Positions 38,358-48,400 of a stretch of 64,000 bases of DNA are shown one piece after another. How positions within the stretch are numbered: position 1 is the stretch's first letter; each line of letters begins with the position of its first letter. Location: NCBI RefSeq assembly GCF_000315485.1, contig NZ_JH992941.1, positions 1,519,312 to 1,583,311 on the forward strand, written 5' to 3'. The notes under the pieces are model-generated. The model worked only from the letters and a program-made list of their open reading frames with translations, made no database searches and was not told where the DNA came from. Position numbers and translations under genes: made by a program. This DNA comes from Bacteroides oleiciplenus YIT 12058 (GTDB lineage: Bacteria; Bacteroidota; Bacteroidia; Bacteroidales; Bacteroidaceae).

Positions 38358-39818
38358 TTAGTTACGTCGCGAAACCTGGTATTCCACCTTATACATGTGA
38401 TCGAAGTATTCCACCCAATCGTTGGGGGCGATACCTATTTGCAGACCGTAGAAGAAAGTTCCTTTCTCCCGGTTTGCCTGCATTTGCTTTATTAATTCCG
38501 GTTTGCATTTCGGTATGCGGAAATCACTGATTAATAGGATATCCGCATTCATATAGCGGTTCTGATCGAGCATCCTGAACGTGTCCTTTAGCATCCGGGT
38601 GGCATCCGTATCACCAGTGAACGGGTGGCTGAAAAACTCCATCAGCTTCTGCCGTTCACGCCGTACGTCGATGGTCCGGGTGGCTACGGAGAAAGAAATC
38701 AGAAAACATTCCCTGTCCTGCAACTCCGCTATTTCGATGAGCTTTATCAGCAGGGAATTAGCCATTTTCTCCGGTTTGCCCGTCATACTGCCTGATGTGT
38801 CGAGGCACACAATCATCGGGCCTTTCAGGACGGCGGGCTTTGCTTCCAGTCGTCGGGAGGGTTGCATGATTTCCGATTTGTAGCGAAAGGTCTGCAACTT
38901 TTGAGTGAAGTATTTCAGCATGAAGACGTCTTGCAGTTCGCTGTCCGAGTAGTAAAGCAATTCCGAGGGAAGCAGGGCGTTCAAGTCGTTGCCGGTGGTG
39001 ACACCCAAGATGTCGCTTTTTTGTGAGTGGGACAGCTTGTAGACGCTACCCTCCGTCACGTATACCTGTTTGCTACCTTCGTCGTCGGCAATCCGGCCCA
39101 TGCGGTTGGCTACTTTCAGGAGCTCGGGATACTCTTTTTGCAGTTTTACAATCTTGCGGATGCTCTCGAAGTCGATAGTGTTCCAAAGCCCATTCATCAT
39201 GCTCCATGCCTGGAAGAATTCTTCTTGTTCCACCTGGTGCTCTTCCAGATACTCCGGTATCTTGCTCAGGCTGGTCTTCAGTTTCTTTTCCAGAAAGTCT
39301 TTCCGGTCGTTCAGGTTTTTCTCTTTCTGTTCCTGTAATTTCTGCTGGAAAGAGTCTTCCCAGTCGCTCAGCATTTTCTCCCAGACGGAAGGGTCGTGCT
39401 GCTGTTCTTTGTCGCCGAACATGTGCTCGTAGAATGGCTCGTCGAAAGCATTCTCCTTATAGTCTTCTTTGATTTTTCTCAGAAGCGCCTGCCAGCCGTC
39501 GCGTTTCTCCTTTATCCAGTTGAGGGCACTTTCCATTTCTCCGAGTTCGGACTGTGCTCTTTGCATCTGGAACTTTTCCTGTTCGAGGAATTGCCAGACG
39601 AATTGTGTGGTGATGTCATAGAATATGCGTGCATGAACTTCATTTTCCAGAACTTGCAGTTTGATGGAAGGGTTGTTCATGATGGACAGCAGATAAAGAT
39701 ACAGAGGATCTTCCGTTTCGCCATATGCGTTTTCGGCACATTCTCCGGTCTGTACGAATTTCTCTACTACCTTTGCGTAGAAGTTTATGTCATACTTCTT
39801 TTTGGTCAGTCCCGCCAT
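38358..39818 (-). CDS. VWA-domain protein (ViaA-like), partner of MoxR ATPase
   Basis: Start placed at the ATG at 39818 (MAGLTKKKYDINFYAKVVEK); a longer frame uses TTG. The protein has about 486 residues. The N-terminal helical part is rich in charged residues (QQKLQEQKEKNLNDRKDF). The C-terminal von Willebrand A domain (about 320-480) has an intact MIDAS: IVCLDTSGSMTGKPEKMAN, then TGDTDATRM and ILLISDFRIPK. It overlaps the ATPase gene by 29 bases, so the products are probably made together. In E. coli RavA-ViaA chaperone-type pairs act on membrane respiratory complexes; the target here is unknown. Confidence 0.9.
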   Translation of the reverse strand: MAGLTKKKYDINFYAKVVEKFVQTGECAENAYGETEDPLYLYLLSIMNNPSIKLQVLENEVHARIFYDITTQFVWQFLEQEKFQMQRAQSELGEMESALNWIKEKRDGWQALLRKIKEDYKENAFDEPFYEHMFGDKEQQHDPSVWEKMLSDWEDSFQQKLQEQKEKNLNDRKDFLEKKLKTSLSKIPEYLEEHQVEQEEFFQAWSMMNGLWNTIDFESIRKIVKLQKEYPELLKVANRMGRIADDEGSKQVYVTEGSVYKLSHSQKSDILGVTTGNDLNALLPSELLYYSDSELQDVFMLKYFTQKLQTFRYKSEIMQPSRRLEAKPAVLKGPMIVCLDTSGSMTGKPEKMANSLLIKLIEIAELQDRECFLISFSVATRTIDVRRERQKLMEFFSHPFTGDTDATRMLKDTFRMLDQNRYMNADILLISDFRIPKCKPELIKQMQANREKGTFFYGLQIGIAPNDWVEYFDHMYKVEYQVSRRN

Positions 39819-41394
39819 ATTGCTGTAAGTTGAATTGTAGTTTCTCCTCTTCAATCTCTACGTTCCGCAGTTTTTTTCGTACTTCGTCCGAGAAGCGGCT
39901 GACCAGTTCTTTGTCCGCCTGGGGTACGAAGATATTATCTGTGCACAAAGTGTTGGTAAGACTGAGTAGACGCTGCGAGAGTTGGTTCAGTTCGTTCCGG
40001 TAGTCGCGGGTGGTTATGCGGGGGGTATTGTCGAATATCTGAGGCTCTTTATTAGCAGCAGAAACACTCTTCGCTCCTTTTTTCTTTTGTGTCATCGGAT
40101 AGCGTACGCCGTCTATCAGCAGGAATTCCGTGCCTTCCCTGTATAGGTTCACTCGTTGTTGTGGAACGGAAGACGGGCCTGTGCCCGGATAACACCGAAT
40201 GATGGAACGTCCCGGGTTTAGCGGGTCGGGATAGATAAGGGCTTGCCGGGGTGAGTTTTCCCTTTTTTGTTCTTTCAGTGCGAGATAATCCACAGCAAAG
40301 ATGTAGGTGTGTCCTGTTCCATGCTCTTCTATGTGGTAGTAGAAATAGTCCGTTATTTCCAGGTCGTTTTTTGGGGAAGTATTGTTCTTGAAGTCTTCCA
40401 GAGCCTGGCGCACCCGGCTTATCCGGATGTCGGCTTTTATGGACTCTGTAATTTCTTCCATTTCTTCCAGACAAGAAGTGAATAACTCCCGGAGCACCAG
40501 CTGGTGGATGGGTGCACATTCGTCTGCTTCGTTCCAGAGACAATGATAGAGAGGAAGCAAGTCTGCGGAGTTGACTTCCGTCCGTCCGTTGATGAAGGCT
40601 GAGGCTTTCAGCAGTTGCACGATGTTTTTCCAGCGGCGGTCGCTTACGTAAATGCTGCGCGCTGTGTCTTCATCGTCCAGTGGGAGTCGTTTCAATTGGC
40701 GGCGGACGTTGGTGATATATTGCAATATGTCGGTGGGCACGGCTATCTGTCCTATTTGCTTGCGCCATTCCACATATTCTTCTTCGCTGATTTGGAGCTC
40801 TGCGGGGACGATTATTTCTTTGTCATTGTCGTCGAGCAACATGCTGTGGAATGTATCTTCATCTTGTACGCAGGTGCAGATGATGCGCAACAGGAATCTG
40901 TCCCACAGTGCTTCCAGTCCTTCGCCATGTGCAGGCAGTTCGTTGCTGGCGGCAATCAGGAGTTTGAGTGGCAGTTTGATTTCGCTGTCTCCGTTGCGAT
41001 AAATTTTCTCATTGATGGCGGTGAGTAATGAATTCTGTATGGCAGGCCCGGCTTTCCATATCTCATCCAGAAACACGACACTTGCCGTGGGCAGATACCC
41101 TTCGACGGCACGCTCGTATTTATCAAACTCTTTCAGGCGGTTGATGCTGATGGGACCGAATATCTCGTCGGGGGTGGAGAAGCGTGACATCAGATATTCA
41201 AAGGCTTTCGCTTCTTTGAATGCAGCTTTCAGGCGGCGTGCCACCATAGATTTGGCTACACCCGGAGGCCCTAATAAAAGAACGCTCTCACCAGCCAGTG
41301 CAGCCAACAATGATAAACCTAATTCTGTATCTTTTTCATAGACTCCCTGATTGATGGCAGTCAATAGTTTCTGCATTCTGTTTCTGATGTCCAT
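39790..41394 (-). CDS. MoxR-family AAA+ ATPase (RavA-like)
   Basis: A 534-residue ATPase. Walker A is in SVLLLGPPGVAKSMVARRLK and Walker B in ASVVFLDEIWKAGPA. The sensor region is LLIAASNELPAHGEGLEALW with the arginine finger near DRFLLRIICT. The C-terminal extension (about 300-534) includes FLLIDGVRYPMTQKKKGAKS and a coiled end and would correspond to the RavA LARA and triple-helix parts. A TATATTTG -7 box lies about 39 bases upstream (41433-41440). It forms a two-gene operon with the VWA gene. Confidence 0.93.
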   Translation of the reverse strand: MDIRNRMQKLLTAINQGVYEKDTELGLSLLAALAGESVLLLGPPGVAKSMVARRLKAAFKEAKAFEYLMSRFSTPDEIFGPISINRLKEFDKYERAVEGYLPTASVVFLDEIWKAGPAIQNSLLTAINEKIYRNGDSEIKLPLKLLIAASNELPAHGEGLEALWDRFLLRIICTCVQDEDTFHSMLLDDNDKEIIVPAELQISEEEYVEWRKQIGQIAVPTDILQYITNVRRQLKRLPLDDEDTARSIYVSDRRWKNIVQLLKASAFINGRTEVNSADLLPLYHCLWNEADECAPIHQLVLRELFTSCLEEMEEITESIKADIRISRVRQALEDFKNNTSPKNDLEITDYFYYHIEEHGTGHTYIFAVDYLALKEQKRENSPRQALIYPDPLNPGRSIIRCYPGTGPSSVPQQRVNLYREGTEFLLIDGVRYPMTQKKKGAKSVSAANKEPQIFDNTPRITTRDYRNELNQLSQRLLSLTNTLCTDNIFVPQADKELVSRFSDEVRKKLRNVEIEEEKLQFNLQQYGGTDQKEV

Positions 41395-41471
41395 AATTCT
41401 TTCTATATACTTCGTTTTTTGGTAAGCGGCTTCAAATATATGAAATCTTTATACGGAATACAGACAAAATT

Positions 41472-41503
41472 TTTGATTTATTCTCAATAAAAGGATATCT
41501 TTG
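41472..41503 (+). promoter_or_regulatory. Promoter for the rSAM/lipoprotein pair
   Basis: TTTG at 41472-41475, exactly 20 bases, then TATCTTTG at 41496-41503; both boxes are perfect. A small hairpin (GCAGT/ACTGC) follows in the leader before the ATG at 41561 or 41573. Confidence 0.75.
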
Positions 41504-41560
41504 GTGCAGTATTTTCTAAAGGACTGCATTTTACTAAATGATGGTACGTTTATAATAAAC

Positions 41561-42022
41561 ATGAGACATGCTATGAAGAAGGAAAAGAAACATTGGTTAC
41601 ATCTTTACAATCGGATATTGTCCGGCGGATTAGTTTTACTTGGTTTTAGTGCATGTGATAGTATGGGAGAGGCTCCTTGCGAATACGGACAGCCTCATTG
41701 TGACTTTGGTCTGAAAGGCAAAGTGTTGGATGAACAACAGCAACCTATTGACGGTGCGAGGATTATAGTGAAGGATTTGGATTATGACGGCAAGCCTGTT
41801 GGTTATGATCGTCCCGATACTTTGTACACTAAGAACGGGGAATATGATTTTCAGGATAAAGGTGTGACCAATTACGGCAAATACCGCGTGGTATGCGAAG
41901 ATCCGTCTGGTGTTTACAAAGCAGACTCTACCGATGTGAAGATGACTCCGACAGGCGGTAAGGGCTGGTATGAAGGCAGCGACACAAAAGAGGTGAATTT
42001 TAATCTGAAGAAAAAAGAATGA
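41561..42022 (+). CDS. Putative lipoprotein of an rSAM/lipoprotein system
   Basis: About 153 residues from the ATG at 41561 (a second ATG at 41573 is equally good; the TTG at 41501 lies inside the -7 box). The signal peptide ends in a lipobox (LVLLGFSAC, then DSMGEAPCEYGQPHCDFGLK). The mature part is a carboxypeptidase-regulatory-like beta-sandwich (KGKVLDEQQQPIDGARIIVK). This is the family I know as the lipoprotein partner of a radical SAM enzyme (TIGR04134-like). Two conserved Cys residues near the N terminus are candidate modification sites. The stop overlaps the rSAM start. Confidence 0.85.
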   Translation: MRHAMKKEKKHWLHLYNRILSGGLVLLGFSACDSMGEAPCEYGQPHCDFGLKGKVLDEQQQPIDGARIIVKDLDYDGKPVGYDRPDTLYTKNGEYDFQDKGVTNYGKYRVVCEDPSGVYKADSTDVKMTPTGGKGWYEGSDTKEVNFNLKKKE

Positions 42023-43089
42023 GTGACCTTTCGATACGAAGAAAGCTTGCCCTGGAAATAGCCCGGAAGATACGGAATAACCTGAAAGAGTTGCACCCCC
42101 TGAAACAACTCTTCTGGGAGTGTACCTTGCGCTGTAATCTGCACTGTAAACACTGTGGTAGCGACTGTAGGCGGATGGCGGCAGTGAAAGATATGCCTGC
42201 CGGAGATTTTCTGCGTACCATTGACTCTATCACCCCTCATGTAAATCCCAATAAAGTAAGCATTATCATTACTGGCGGCGAGCCCTTGATGCGGGAAGAC
42301 CTGGAAGAAATTGGTTTGGCTCTTTATCGTCGTGGTTATCCGTGGGGTATGGTTTCTAACGGACTTTACCTGACGAAAGAGCGCCTGCAACACCTTATGG
42401 CTGCCGGACTCCATTCTGTCACCATCAGTCTGGATGGCTTTGGCGAAGACCATAACTGGCTGCGCGGACATCCCGGAAGTCACACTCGCGCCCTGGAAGC
42501 CATAAAGATGTTGGTGCACGAACCTGAACTGACCTGGGATGTGGTGACTTGTGTTAACCGCCGTAATTATCCTTATCTGAATGAGTTAAAGACTTCTTTA
42601 TATAAAATAGGCGTCCGTCATTGGCGGATGTTTACCATCTTTCCCGTAGGGCGTGCTGCCTTGTATCCTGAATTTCAGTTGACGGATGAAGAATTTACCG
42701 GAGTGATGGAATTCATAAAGGATACCCGTAAAGAAGGGAAGATGCACCTGAGTTATGGTTGCGAGGGTTTCCTTGGCAATTATGAGGGGGAAGTCCGGGA
42801 CAACTTCTTTGCCTGTAATGCCGGTGTCACTGTCGGTTCTATCCTGATAGACGGTTCCATATCTGCCTGTCCCAGCATCCGCAGCGATTTCCATCAGGGA
42901 AATATCTATCAGGACGATTTTATGCAGGTCTGGGAAGAGCGCTTCCAGCCTTTCCGTAATCGTGACTGGATGAAGAAGGATGCGTGTAGCGACTGTTCTT
43001 TCTTCCGCTATTGCGAAGGGAACGGGATGCATCTGCGCGACGGAAACGGCGATTTGCTATTCTGTCATTCAAAGAGGCTGCTACATTGA
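42019..43089 (+). CDS. Radical SAM/SPASM protein of an rSAM/lipoprotein system
   Basis: A 356-residue iron-sulfur enzyme. The SAM cluster motif is CNLHCKHC (C39, C43, C46). GGEPLMREDLEEIGLALYRR and VTISLDGFGEDHNWLRGHPG follow, as in PqqE-like SPASM proteins. The C terminus has CPSIRSD and CSDCSFFRYCEGNGMHL, which bind auxiliary clusters. It is coupled to the lipoprotein gene through a 4-base overlap and matches the TIGR04133-type partner. It probably modifies the lipoprotein or another peptide; the chemistry is unknown. Confidence 0.9.
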   Translation: MSDLSIRRKLALEIARKIRNNLKELHPLKQLFWECTLRCNLHCKHCGSDCRRMAAVKDMPAGDFLRTIDSITPHVNPNKVSIIITGGEPLMREDLEEIGLALYRRGYPWGMVSNGLYLTKERLQHLMAAGLHSVTISLDGFGEDHNWLRGHPGSHTRALEAIKMLVHEPELTWDVVTCVNRRNYPYLNELKTSLYKIGVRHWRMFTIFPVGRAALYPEFQLTDEEFTGVMEFIKDTRKEGKMHLSYGCEGFLGNYEGEVRDNFFACNAGVTVGSILIDGSISACPSIRSDFHQGNIYQDDFMQVWEERFQPFRNRDWMKKDACSDCSFFRYCEGNGMHLRDGNGDLLFCHSKRLLH

Positions 43090-43104
43090 TTTATCTTGTT
43101 TAAG

Positions 43105-43219
43105 TAAGTGATAATTTAGCGGCGGCAGACGATTGACAATAGTATCTTCATTCTCCTCCTCCGACTGGAGGAGGGGAATTGAGATACTCCACATATTACG
43201 CACGCTAAATTATCATTTA
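43105..43219. repeat. 115-bp palindromic element (MITE-like)
   Basis: Outer 17-bp inverted repeats, 43105-43121 and 43203-43219, differ at one base (core TGATAATTTAGCG). Inside, 43141-43162 and 43167-43188 form a second, imperfect 22-bp stem around CGAC, with CTCCTCC facing GGAGGAG. It starts 15 bases after the rSAM stop and has no T-run, so it is not a plain terminator. In the rest of the gap to 43430 I see only the promoter below. Confidence 0.75.
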
Positions 43220-43365
43220 TAGTACGAATTAATTTTGGTTGAGTACTTAAAATTGCACTTCATAAGAGAAGTAAAAACTCTTCTTGTGGGACACGCTATT
43301 TCGTTCTCTAAAAAATCAGCAAACGATGCTGAAACCTGTCTCCTTTTCTTTTCTTTCCTTTTCCC

Positions 43366-43396
43366 GTTGCAGGATTGCATAAAAAGCGTATATTTG
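43366..43396 (+). promoter_or_regulatory. Promoter for the acyl-CoA ligase/HTCS operon
   Basis: GTTG (-33-like) at 43366-43369, 19 bases, then TATATTTG (TAnnTTTG) at 43389-43396. The ATG at 43431 follows after a leader of about 27 bases. Confidence 0.6.
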
Positions 43397-43430
43397 TCTC
43401 ATTGTATCATGAATTTAAAGTTAACGAACT

Positions 43431-45497
43431 ATGATAACAAACCAATTGCTTCGTCCTGCCAGCATTGTAGTGGTGGGAGCATCCAATAATGTGCACAAGC
43501 CGGGAGGTGCTATCCTGCGTAATCTTATTAACGGTGGTTATACCGGAGAACTGCGTGCCGTGAATCCGAAAGAGACCGAAGTGCAAGGTGTAACGGCTTA
43601 TGCTGACGTGAAGGACATCCCCGAAACAGAACTAGCTATACTCGCCATTCCTGCCCAGATGTGCCCCGATGCTGTGGAAGTGCTTGCTGCAGAGAAGCAA
43701 GTGCGGGCGTTTATCATCCTTTCCGCCGGATTTGGCGAAGAAACGCACGAGGGTGCTCTGCTGGAAGACCGTATTCTGGAAACCGTGAATAAGTACGGCG
43801 CTTCCCTGATTGGTCCTAACTGCATCGGTCTGATGAATACCTGGCATCATAGTGTGTTCAGTCAGCCTATTCCCCAACTGCATCCACAAGGTGTAGACCT
43901 TATTTCAAGTTCCGGTGCGACGGCCGTTTTTATTCTGGAAAGCGCCGTAACCAAAGGCTTGCAGTTCAACTCCGTCTGGTCCGTGGGAAATGCAAAGCAA
44001 ATAGGTGTGGAAGATGTATTGCAATATATGGACGAGAACTTCCGGCAGGAAGAAGATTCTAAAATCAAATTACTGTATATCGAAAGCATAGGTGACCCCG
44101 ACCGCTTGCTGTTTCATGCGTCCTCTTTGATAAAGAAAGGTTGCAAGATCGCTGCCATCAAGGCGGGCAGTAGCGAGAGTGGCAGCCGTGCGGCCTCTTC
44201 GCACACCGGTGCCATTGCCAGCAGTGACTCGGCTGTAGAAGCTTTGTTCCGCAAAGCAGGCATCGTTCGTTGCTATTCGCGCGAGGAACTGACGACTGTG
44301 GGTTGCATCTTCACCCTGCCCGAATTGAGAGGAAAGAACTTCGCCATCATCACCCATGCCGGAGGTCCGGGTGTGATGCTGACCGATGCACTGAGTAAGG
44401 GCGGTCTGAATGTTCCCAAATTGGAGGGTCCTGTTGCCGATGAGCTGAAAAGCAAACTCTTCCCCGGTGCCGCTGTAGGTAATCCGATTGATATCCTTGC
44501 CACCGGAACCCCTGACCATCTGCGCCTCTGCCTGGAATATTGCGAAGAGAAGTTTGAGAATATAGATGCTGTGCTGGCCATCTTCGGTACACCGGGCCTG
44601 GTCACCATGTTCGAGATGTACGACGTGCTGCACGAGAAGATGCAGACGTGCAGTAAACCGATATTTCCTATTCTACCTTCCATCAACACCGCCGGAGCGG
44701 AAGTGGCCGCTTTCCTTGCCAAAGGGCATGTGAATTTTGCCGATGAAGTAACCTTGGGCACAGCGCTTTCCCGCATCATGAATGCTCCCCGACCTGCTGC
44801 CAATGAAATAGAACTCTTCGGTGTGGACGTGCCGCGCATCCGCCGCATTATCGACTCTATCCCCGAAGACGGATACATCCAGCCGCATTATGTGCAAGCA
44901 TTGCTTCATGCCGCAGGCATTCCCATAGTGGAAGAATTTGTGTCCGCCAATAAAGATGAAGTGCTCGCATTTGCCCGCCGTACCGGATTCCCTGTTGTGG
45001 CAAAGGTGGTAGGTCCTGTTCATAAATCTGATGTTGGCGGCGTGGTGCTTAATATAAAAGGAGAACAACACCTGGCATTCGAGTTTGAGCGTATGATGCA
45101 GATTCCCGAAGTGACCGGTATTTTGGTGCAGCCCATGCTGAAAGGGACGGAACTGTTCGTTGGCGCCAAGTACGAAGAGAAATTCGGACATGTGGTGCTC
45201 TGCGGTCTGGGTGGTATCTTTGTAGAAGTGCTCAAAGACGTTTCTTCCGGTCTGGCACCGCTTTCTTACGAGGAGGCTTACTCCATGATTCATTCTCTCC
45301 GGGCTTATAAGATTATCAAGGGAACGCGCGGGCAAAAAGGAGTGAACGAGGATAAGTTTGCAGAGATTATTGTACGCCTCTCCACCTTGCTACGCTTTGC
45401 TACGGAGATTAAGGAGATGGACATCAACCCGCTACTGGCTACGGAAAAACATGTGATTGCAGTGGACGCACGTATCCGGATAGAAAAAAAAGAATGA
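43431..45497 (+). CDS. NDP-forming acyl-CoA synthetase (acetate-CoA ligase type), fused subunits
   Basis: A 688-residue enzyme that interconverts acyl-CoA, ADP and phosphate with acid, CoA and ATP. The CoA-binding domain (about 5-130) begins RPASIVVVGASNNVHKPGGA. The succinyl-CoA-ligase-like domains follow, with the phospho-histidine H258 in SSHTGAIASSDSAVEAL. The C-terminal ATP-grasp domain (about 470-688) has GFPVVAKVVGPVHKSDVGGV and MDINPLLA. It is probably cytosolic and makes ATP from acyl-CoA, or the reverse. It overlaps the HTCS gene by 4 bases, an unusual pairing for a metabolic enzyme. Confidence 0.93.
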   Translation: MITNQLLRPASIVVVGASNNVHKPGGAILRNLINGGYTGELRAVNPKETEVQGVTAYADVKDIPETELAILAIPAQMCPDAVEVLAAEKQVRAFIILSAGFGEETHEGALLEDRILETVNKYGASLIGPNCIGLMNTWHHSVFSQPIPQLHPQGVDLISSSGATAVFILESAVTKGLQFNSVWSVGNAKQIGVEDVLQYMDENFRQEEDSKIKLLYIESIGDPDRLLFHASSLIKKGCKIAAIKAGSSESGSRAASSHTGAIASSDSAVEALFRKAGIVRCYSREELTTVGCIFTLPELRGKNFAIITHAGGPGVMLTDALSKGGLNVPKLEGPVADELKSKLFPGAAVGNPIDILATGTPDHLRLCLEYCEEKFENIDAVLAIFGTPGLVTMFEMYDVLHEKMQTCSKPIFPILPSINTAGAEVAAFLAKGHVNFADEVTLGTALSRIMNAPRPAANEIELFGVDVPRIRRIIDSIPEDGYIQPHYVQALLHAAGIPIVEEFVSANKDEVLAFARRTGFPVVAKVVGPVHKSDVGGVVLNIKGEQHLAFEFERMMQIPEVTGILVQPMLKGTELFVGAKYEEKFGHVVLCGLGGIFVEVLKDVSSGLAPLSYEEAYSMIHSLRAYKIIKGTRGQKGVNEDKFAEIIVRLSTLLRFATEIKEMDINPLLATEKHVIAVDARIRIEKKE

Positions 45498-48400
45498 AAC
45501 GACACATCCTGATATCCCTCATTGGTCTGATGCAGGCTCTGTTGCTTTTCCCTCAAAGCACAGAGCGCTTTTTCAGCCAGTATAACTTTAAGTTTATTAC
45601 GGAGAGCGCAGGTCTGCCCTATAGCTTTGTCAGTGATATATTTAAAGATTCCGAGGGATATGTTTGGGTCGCCACACATTCCGGAATAGGGCGCTACGAC
45701 GGTTATCAATTCCTGAACTACGGCACACAGACCGAGCCGATACGTCTGAAGAACGATTTTGTCCATAAGATTTGCGAAGACAACTTCCGACGGCTGTGGA
45801 TTGCATCCGAAGGGGGGATTGACATCTTCGATCTGAATACTTACTCCCCGGTCACATTGTCCCTTCCTGCGGATAGCCCGTTGCGGCAATTGATGGATGA
45901 ATATGTCAGTACTATCTATAAGGACAAACAAGGTGATTTATGGATTTCCGGCAACAAGGATTTGTGGTGCATAGAGCTGGATGATAAAGGTGGGATTAAG
46001 AACTATTATTGTCTGAAGAATGCTTCTGCCTCTCCTGTGCACGCCATCCTTGATATCGGTTGGGCCGTTTGTGCAGGCATTGATAACCGGGTGTGTCGCG
46101 TTGAGAAACAGTCTGGTAACCTCCTGAAAACAGATATCCTTTCCGACAGTCTGGTGTCTTTCAGCGAAGATTGGCGCATTTCCTGTATGCAGGCAGATGG
46201 CGATGTACTGTGGATTGGTTCTAACCGTGGTCTTTTCAAATATAACCACCCCGAGCGCAGTCTGAAGCGATATCGCTATTCCACCCATCGCCCCGGAATG
46301 TTGAGTCAGGCCTACATAACGGACATCAAACTCACAGAACGCGGTCATCTGATAGTCTCTACCCTCAACGGTCTGAACGTTTACTACAAAGACACGGATA
46401 CTTTCTCTTTCATTCGTCAGACGAGTGACCGGAGTAGTGTCACCATCAACTGTAACGCCATTAACTGCCTATTCACTGATGGAGAAACCATCTGGCTCGG
46501 CACAGAAACCGGTGGTGTCAACCTCCTTTCCCCGAAGCGCTTGCAAACCGAACTGTGGACATGCGGAGATGCTTCCGTAACTGCCGACACCTCCACACCC
46601 GTAACCAATGCTCCTACGCCTGTGAATGCTGTAGACGAAGACGAGGATGGCAACCTCTGGATTGCGCTTGTGGAGCGCGGATTGATGAAATGGAACCAGG
46701 AAAGCAAATCCTGCACTCACCATCTTTTCTCCCCTAACGACATCACTTCCATTAGTAACAATACTCTGATGGGTGTCCTGATAGACTCGGACAACCGTTT
46801 ATGGGCATACACCTGGGGCGTAGGTATCAACGAACTGGACCTGAACATTCCCAATAATCGTACCTTCAAACGCTATACTTGCGATAATATCCCCGAACTG
46901 GAAGGTGACTTTGTCAACAGCGCCTGCGAAGATATGATTAACCACGGGATATGGTTCGGCTCTACCCGAGGGATACACTTTTATGATAAGCGGAAAGATA
47001 CTTTTACCAGAGTATTGTTCGACCAGTCCGATAATGAGTTCGAGGCTGTTCATGCCCTTCTGATAGACAAGAAGAAACGCTTGTGGATAGGTACCACACA
47101 AGGTGTATTTATCATAGACCTGCCCTCTTTCGCCAAGTCGAACAAACGTTTTGATTATAAATACCTGCGGTATAAACTGGACAGCCCGGAGTCCACACAA
47201 CTGGAAAAGATAAACAGCATCTTTGAGGACCGGAACGGTACCATCTGGCTGGGTGGCAATGGAAGCGGACTTTATCAGTTGACGAGCGACAAGAACAACC
47301 ACTTCGTCTTTAAGTGCTATACCACCCGTCACGGACTATCCAATAACACTATTATCGGCATGGCGGAGGACGGACAGGGCAACTTGTGGCTGACGACGAA
47401 TGACGGGATTTCTCGCCTGAACCTCCAGTCGATGACGTTCAGCAACTACACGCAGGCCGATGGTCTGCCCGCTACCCAGTTCTATTGGAACGGTATTCAC
47501 TATTCGGAAAAGCACGATTTCATTTATCTGGCTACGATAGATGGACTCGTTATCATCTACTCCGATAATGAAACCTTACTACCTTCCTCATCACGTGTGA
47601 AGCTTTCTTCGCTGGCAATTGGCGGGAATACCATTTATCCTTCCAGCGGCAACTACTTTAAAAAGACGATTACCCTGTCACCCCGGATTTCCCTGCACGA
47701 AAAGGAGAACCGCTTTTCCATCGGTTTCACTACGCAAAATTACGGGAACAGTAGCCGTATCCGCTTTGCCTATCGTCTGGAAGGGTATGAGGACGAATGG
47801 AACGAAACCCAGCCGGGCGACTGTATGGCGCGATATACTTCCGTGCCCCCGGGCGACTATACGTTGCAGGTGCGTGCCACGGACGAACTGGGCCAATGGT
47901 CGGACCGGACGACGGAGGTGGAGGTAAATATCACGCCTTATTTCTATAAATCCGGTTGGTTCTATCTGCTTTTGGTGATGTTCACCTGCCTTGCCGTTTA
48001 TCTGTTTTATAAGAGAAAAACCCGGAGCTACCGGGAGCAGAAAGTGCGGTTGGAACAGGAAGTGGAACTGCGCACACAGGAGCTGGCTGTTCAAAACAAG
48101 CAACTGGAAGCAATGGCTCAGCACGTCAAGGAGATTACGGAGGAAAAAATTGCTTTCTTCACAAACATCACCCATGAGTTCCGGACACCTGTCACACTTA
48201 TTCACGGCCCTATTGAGCATGCGCTGAAAGAGACACAGAATGAGGGCATGAAGGCACAGTTGCGGATTGCCGAACGGAACTCCCGCTACCTACTTTCGTT
48301 GGTGAACGAGCTGATGGACTTCCGGAAACTGGATATGGATAAGGTGGTACTGGACCGACATTCGACGAATTTCATTGAGTTTCTGTCCGAGTTGCTCATA

